Shown: positions 61,233 to 64,000 of the stretch, in pieces | How the letters are laid out: each line of letters opens with the position of its first letter | Numbering within the stretch: position 1 is the first letter of the stretch | NCBI RefSeq assembly: GCF_963676855.1 | Contig: NZ_OY781460.1 | Coordinates: forward strand, 372,001-436,000 | Direction: 5' to 3' | DNA: 64,000 bases | Source: an uncultured Anaeromusa sp. | GTDB taxonomy: Bacteria > Bacillota > Negativicutes > Anaeromusales > Anaeromusaceae | The notes under the pieces: generated by a model | The model's database searches: none | What the model was told of the DNA's origin: nothing | Seen by the model: only the letters and a program-made list of their open reading frames with translations | Program-made: the position numbers and the translations under genes

Positions 61233-62521
61233 TTCACCCCCTTTTCTGCCGCCTCGTAGGCCATTTCAATCAATTCGGCTGTATGAAGAACCTGCAGCTT
61301 GCTGCCCCGCTGGCTCAAACCATCGCTGATGTGCATACGGCATGCCGAACAGCCGGTAACAATGCAGTCCGCTCCGGTCGCTTCCGCCCGCTCCAGCTTG
61401 CGATCATTGATTTTGCGAGCCACATCGTAATAGGACATGCTGAACGTTCCGCCTGAACCACAGCATTCGTCAGCCCCGGCCATTTCCTTGAAGTCCAAAC
61501 CGGGAATAGCCGCAAAAATCTGTCGTGGCTCTTTCGAAACATTCATCCCCCTCACCAAATGGCACGCATCATGATAGGTCACACGCATAGGCAGTTCGCC
61601 AAAGCCTTTAAGCTCGCAGCGTTCCACCAAGAAGGTCGTAATATCGTATACCTTGGCTGCAAGCTGTTTCCACTGCTCCTTTACGGCTCCATCCGGCAAA
61701 ATATGGCTGTATTCACTCTTCAGCGCCGCCCCGCAAGAAGCACAGCCTGTAATAATGGCATCATATGCCTCAGCGGCAAAAACGCCCACATTATGTTCCG
61801 CCAGCATCGCTCCCGTCTCACGGTCCCCTGATGTAAACGCTGGCGTACCGCAGCAGCACTGCGCTTCCGGCAGCACAACATTCCAACCGTTACGTTCCAG
61901 CAGGCGCACAATCGCTTTGCCTGCCTGCGGATAAATATAATTGAGCATACAGCCCGTAAAAAAGGCTACCGTTCCCTTAGGCTGCGCTACATTTACCCGC
62001 TCCGGCAGTATACTGCGCAGCGTTTGCTCCGCCAAAGGAGGAATAACCCGCCGCAAGTTCAGACCCGCGCCAGGCAGCAGTACCCTAGGGATAGCCCCGC
62101 GGCCATCGGCGGTACGCTTCATCACCAAGCCTTGGAATACCGCTCCCAGGCGTAGGCCCAGATCAAACAACTTACGGTAGCGCAAGCCCGTAAACGCCAT
62201 GCGCTTCACAAAAGGCAAACCGTTCTTTTCTGCAGTCGCTTGCCGGGCACTGAGAAACAATTCGTCCGTGCGTACACCAGAAGGACAACCTTTCACGCAG
62301 GCTTTGCACATCAAACATTTAGCAAAACGCTCCTGCAAATCCGGTGTCAGTTCCACTACGCCCTCACTGACCGCCTCCAGCAAGCGCACCTTGCCTCGGG
62401 CCGTAGTGTTTTCATTGTTTTCTTCCCGAAAAACCGGACAAACCGAACGGCAAGTACCGCAGCGAATGCATTTGACCAGTTGCTTCTTCCATTCTTCTTC
62501 GTATTGCTTTTGGCTGCTCAT
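61229..62521 (-). CDS. glcF: Glycolate/lactate oxidase iron-sulfur subunit (GlcF-like)
   Basis: 430 residues. Two [4Fe-4S] motifs, CIRCGTCRSVCP and CLMCKACVKGCP, then two CCG domains (CCCG near 230, and GADECCGSGGTFS near 378) that bind further Fe-S clusters. It relays electrons from the flavin subunits towards the quinone pool or an electron-transfer partner. Overlaps genes on both sides by 4 nt. Confidence 0.93.
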   Translation of the reverse strand: MSSQKQYEEEWKKQLVKCIRCGTCRSVCPVFREENNENTTARGKVRLLEAVSEGVVELTPDLQERFAKCLMCKACVKGCPSGVRTDELFLSARQATAEKNGLPFVKRMAFTGLRYRKLFDLGLRLGAVFQGLVMKRTADGRGAIPRVLLPGAGLNLRRVIPPLAEQTLRSILPERVNVAQPKGTVAFFTGCMLNYIYPQAGKAIVRLLERNGWNVVLPEAQCCCGTPAFTSGDRETGAMLAEHNVGVFAAEAYDAIITGCASCGAALKSEYSHILPDGAVKEQWKQLAAKVYDITTFLVERCELKGFGELPMRVTYHDACHLVRGMNVSKEPRQIFAAIPGLDFKEMAGADECCGSGGTFSMSYYDVARKINDRKLERAEATGADCIVTGCSACRMHISDGLSQRGSKLQVLHTAELIEMAYEAAEKGVK

Positions 62522-63657
62522 AACCGCACCCCTCCCTGCCGGTTTAGAACTCCTCGCGGATCAAAACGCTTTTTCATCTGCTGCTCAATCACCGTTAACG
62601 GTCCTTGCTCAACAGTTCCGTAAAGGCGTTCAAACTTACCGCTGCAGGCGCCGCCCAATTCCCTCGCCAAGCACTGCAACTGCCGCACTAACGCCGCCGG
62701 AACCGGTGCGCCTGAAGACAGGGCCAAATGAAGCTTGCCTTCGCCAAGCTGTCCAAAAAAACCAGGCTGCAGCCCTAGCTCGTGTCCAGCCTGCAGTGCC
62801 TTGGTCAAAAAAGTCCCTGCTTGCGGAAAAGGAACCTTATACTCGTCTGTCAAAAGGAAGCCCTGTCCCCAAGAAAAGGAGGATAACGCCGGTAAACCAG
62901 CGCTTTCCCTCAATACCTGGCCCTGTTTTTCACCGACAGCATCTTGGGCCCAAGCCGCCTGTTCGGCTACTTCCTCCTGCACGCCGTCAAAACGCAGCCA
63001 TAACTTTTGTCCTTCGCCCGCCCCCACTTGACGCTGGGCAGCTTCATCCAACCAAAACAAGCCAGCCGGCACTGCCGGACGCTGCCGCAACTCTTCGACG
63101 AAAGCCAACGTCTTTTCCAAGGTCGGCAATTGCAGTTCCAAACAGCAAGTTGCTGCTGCCTGAGGAAGCAATTTTAAGAGAAACTTCACTCCCACCGCAA
63201 AATCACTATAAGCGCCATTTAAAAATCGTACAAAATCATACCCGGTAACATTTTTTACCGTCTTGCCGCCAGTCACCAGCAAACGACCGTCGGGCAAAAC
63301 AAATTCTCCGCCCATTACAAAAAACTTGCCGCCGCCGTATTTCCAGGCCAAAGGATTCGCACAGCCTGTGTAAACCCATTCCCCTACAGTTTGCTCCTCC
63401 AGACCGACCAGCTCCGCTGGCACAAAACGCAAGCCTTGGCGCTGCAATTCTTCTGCCAAGTCTTTTAGTTTCACGCCCGGTTCTACCGTGGCTACCAGAT
63501 TGTCTTTATCAATTTCCATAATTCGGTTCATGGCACGAAAATCCACTTGAATGCCTTCACCCTGCCGGTACACATATACCGGCGTATCTGCCGCCGTAGC
63601 CGTCTGAAAAAGTTGCTGCAATTCGGTTGCGGAAGCGACCTTCACTTCTTTGTACAT
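62518..63657 (-). CDS. glcE: FAD-binding oxidase subunit (GlcE-like)
   Basis: 379 residues, an N-terminal PCMH FAD domain (QVDFRAMNRIMEID, VATVEPGVKLKDLAEELQRQGLRF, ALKYGG-type GGGKFFVMGGEFVLPDG and GKTVKNVTGYDFVRFLNGAYSDFAVG) and a short C-terminal half, as in GlcE. With GlcD and GlcF it forms the three-subunit oxidase. First enzyme gene, 13 nt after the carrier gene. Confidence 0.88.
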   Translation of the reverse strand: MYKEVKVASATELQQLFQTATAADTPVYVYRQGEGIQVDFRAMNRIMEIDKDNLVATVEPGVKLKDLAEELQRQGLRFVPAELVGLEEQTVGEWVYTGCANPLAWKYGGGKFFVMGGEFVLPDGRLLVTGGKTVKNVTGYDFVRFLNGAYSDFAVGVKFLLKLLPQAAATCCLELQLPTLEKTLAFVEELRQRPAVPAGLFWLDEAAQRQVGAGEGQKLWLRFDGVQEEVAEQAAWAQDAVGEKQGQVLRESAGLPALSSFSWGQGFLLTDEYKVPFPQAGTFLTKALQAGHELGLQPGFFGQLGEGKLHLALSSGAPVPAALVRQLQCLARELGGACSGKFERLYGTVEQGPLTVIEQQMKKRFDPRGVLNRQGGVRL

Positions 63658-63670
63658 TTCCCTTACCTCC

Positions 63671-64000
63671 TTAGCGTACGACGCCCATCCAAGACCAATA
63701 GGTCACCACCATGGCACTCATGAACAACGCCGCAAAAACACTCATTACCGCACCAGTCTTCATCAGCTCTGCCGCTGTAATGTGCCCAGTACCCATAGCC
63801 ACGGCATTAGGCATATTGCTTACCGGCAGCAAGTATTGATGCTGCATGTTCATCCCTAATACCAGCGCAAACACCATTGGATCGGCGCCGATCGCCGCGG
63901 CGTGCGCAATAACCACTGGCGTTAATGCCGTCGTCTTGGGACCACCGCCGGTAAAGAAAACCTGAAGAGCCGTCACCAGCCAAATAAGCCCGATCATCTG
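63671..64000 (-). CDS. DASS/SLC13-type anion carrier, only the C-terminal 109 residues in the window
   Basis: The 5' part lies beyond 64000. The visible part has three helices with FFTGGGPKTTALTPVVIAHA, DPMVFALVLGMNMQHQYLLPVSNMPNAVAMG, then GHITAAELMKTGAVMSVFAALF. The SNMPNAV and P-x-N-A motifs are those of divalent anion:sodium symporters. It probably imports the hydroxy or dicarboxylic acid that the following glc genes oxidise (inference from operon position). Confidence 0.8.
   Translation of the reverse strand, partial: QMIGLIWLVTALQVFFTGGGPKTTALTPVVIAHAAAIGADPMVFALVLGMNMQHQYLLPVSNMPNAVAMGTGHITAAELMKTGAVMSVFAALFMSAMVVTYWSWMGVVR

Overview
ORGANISM. The window reads as a chromosome segment of an anaerobic, motile member of the Firmicutes, most likely a diderm Negativicutes/Sporomusaceae relative (inference from gene content, not tested). 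Grounds: the Firmicutes blocks rpsF-ssb-rpsR and yybS-gdpP-rplI-dnaB-purA, a tyrosyl T-box leader, Bacillus-type PurR and LexA operator sequences, RNase J, an Lrg/Lyt system, 2-oxoglutarate:ferredoxin oxidoreductase, the [FeFe]-hydrogenase maturase HydE, and CheX-type chemotaxis proteins. Nearly all genes share one codon style. The exception is an AT-rich insert at 35.66-37.83 kb.

LAYOUT. 1-1.8 kb: 3' part of a chemoreceptor gene is missing; a Phe-Asp-Val-Glu tRNA cluster follows. 1.8-7.8 kb: phosphate butyryltransferase-like enzyme, then an organophosphate transporter divergent from a lipoprotein/histidine kinase/response regulator set that probably controls it. 7.8-14 kb: tyrS with T-box leader, RNase J, tRNA-Lys, purA with PurBoxes. 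14-22 kb: dnaB, a DUF6946-like protein, a LonC-type protease, rplI, gdpP, yybS. 22-26 kb: a 965-residue membrane protein carrying twelve FliM-N-terminus-like peptides plus ankyrin repeats, next to a 57-residue YjfB-like motility gene, then MscS. 27-28 kb: rpsF-ssb-rpsR. 28-35.5 kb: FrhB-like Fe-S protein, LysR/LysE, MarR/PNPOx, a 6S-like RNA, an HD-GYP protein, TerC. 35.6-37.9 kb: a small island in tRNA-Lys(CTT) with an AbiC-like gene and a broken IS30. 38-46.5 kb: AONS-family enzyme, tRNA-Gln, ECF S component, hydE, lrgAB, cheX and a CheY-CheX fusion, IS200, an SOS-controlled LysM gene, a GntP permease. 46.6-49.3 kb: NDH-2 and an IS3 element. 49.4-54.9 kb: YwbE, GIY-YIG, ArsC-like, lipase, exonuclease, lytSR. 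54.9-64 kb: chemoreceptor, korDABC, and a glycolate/lactate oxidase operon (glcE-glcF-glcD) behind a DASS-type carrier.

WHAT STANDS OUT. Three families of short intergenic repeats recur: R1 is about 160 bp, a long imperfect palindrome with compensatory stem changes, 4 copies; R2 is about 50 bp, 9 copies; R3 consists of small covarying hairpins, 2 loci, one nested inside an R1 copy. The FliM-like motif array protein is the strongest candidate for an undescribed system: a membrane-anchored, multivalent CheY-type ligand display beside a motility gene. All functional calls rest on reading the translated sequence. No database search was run.
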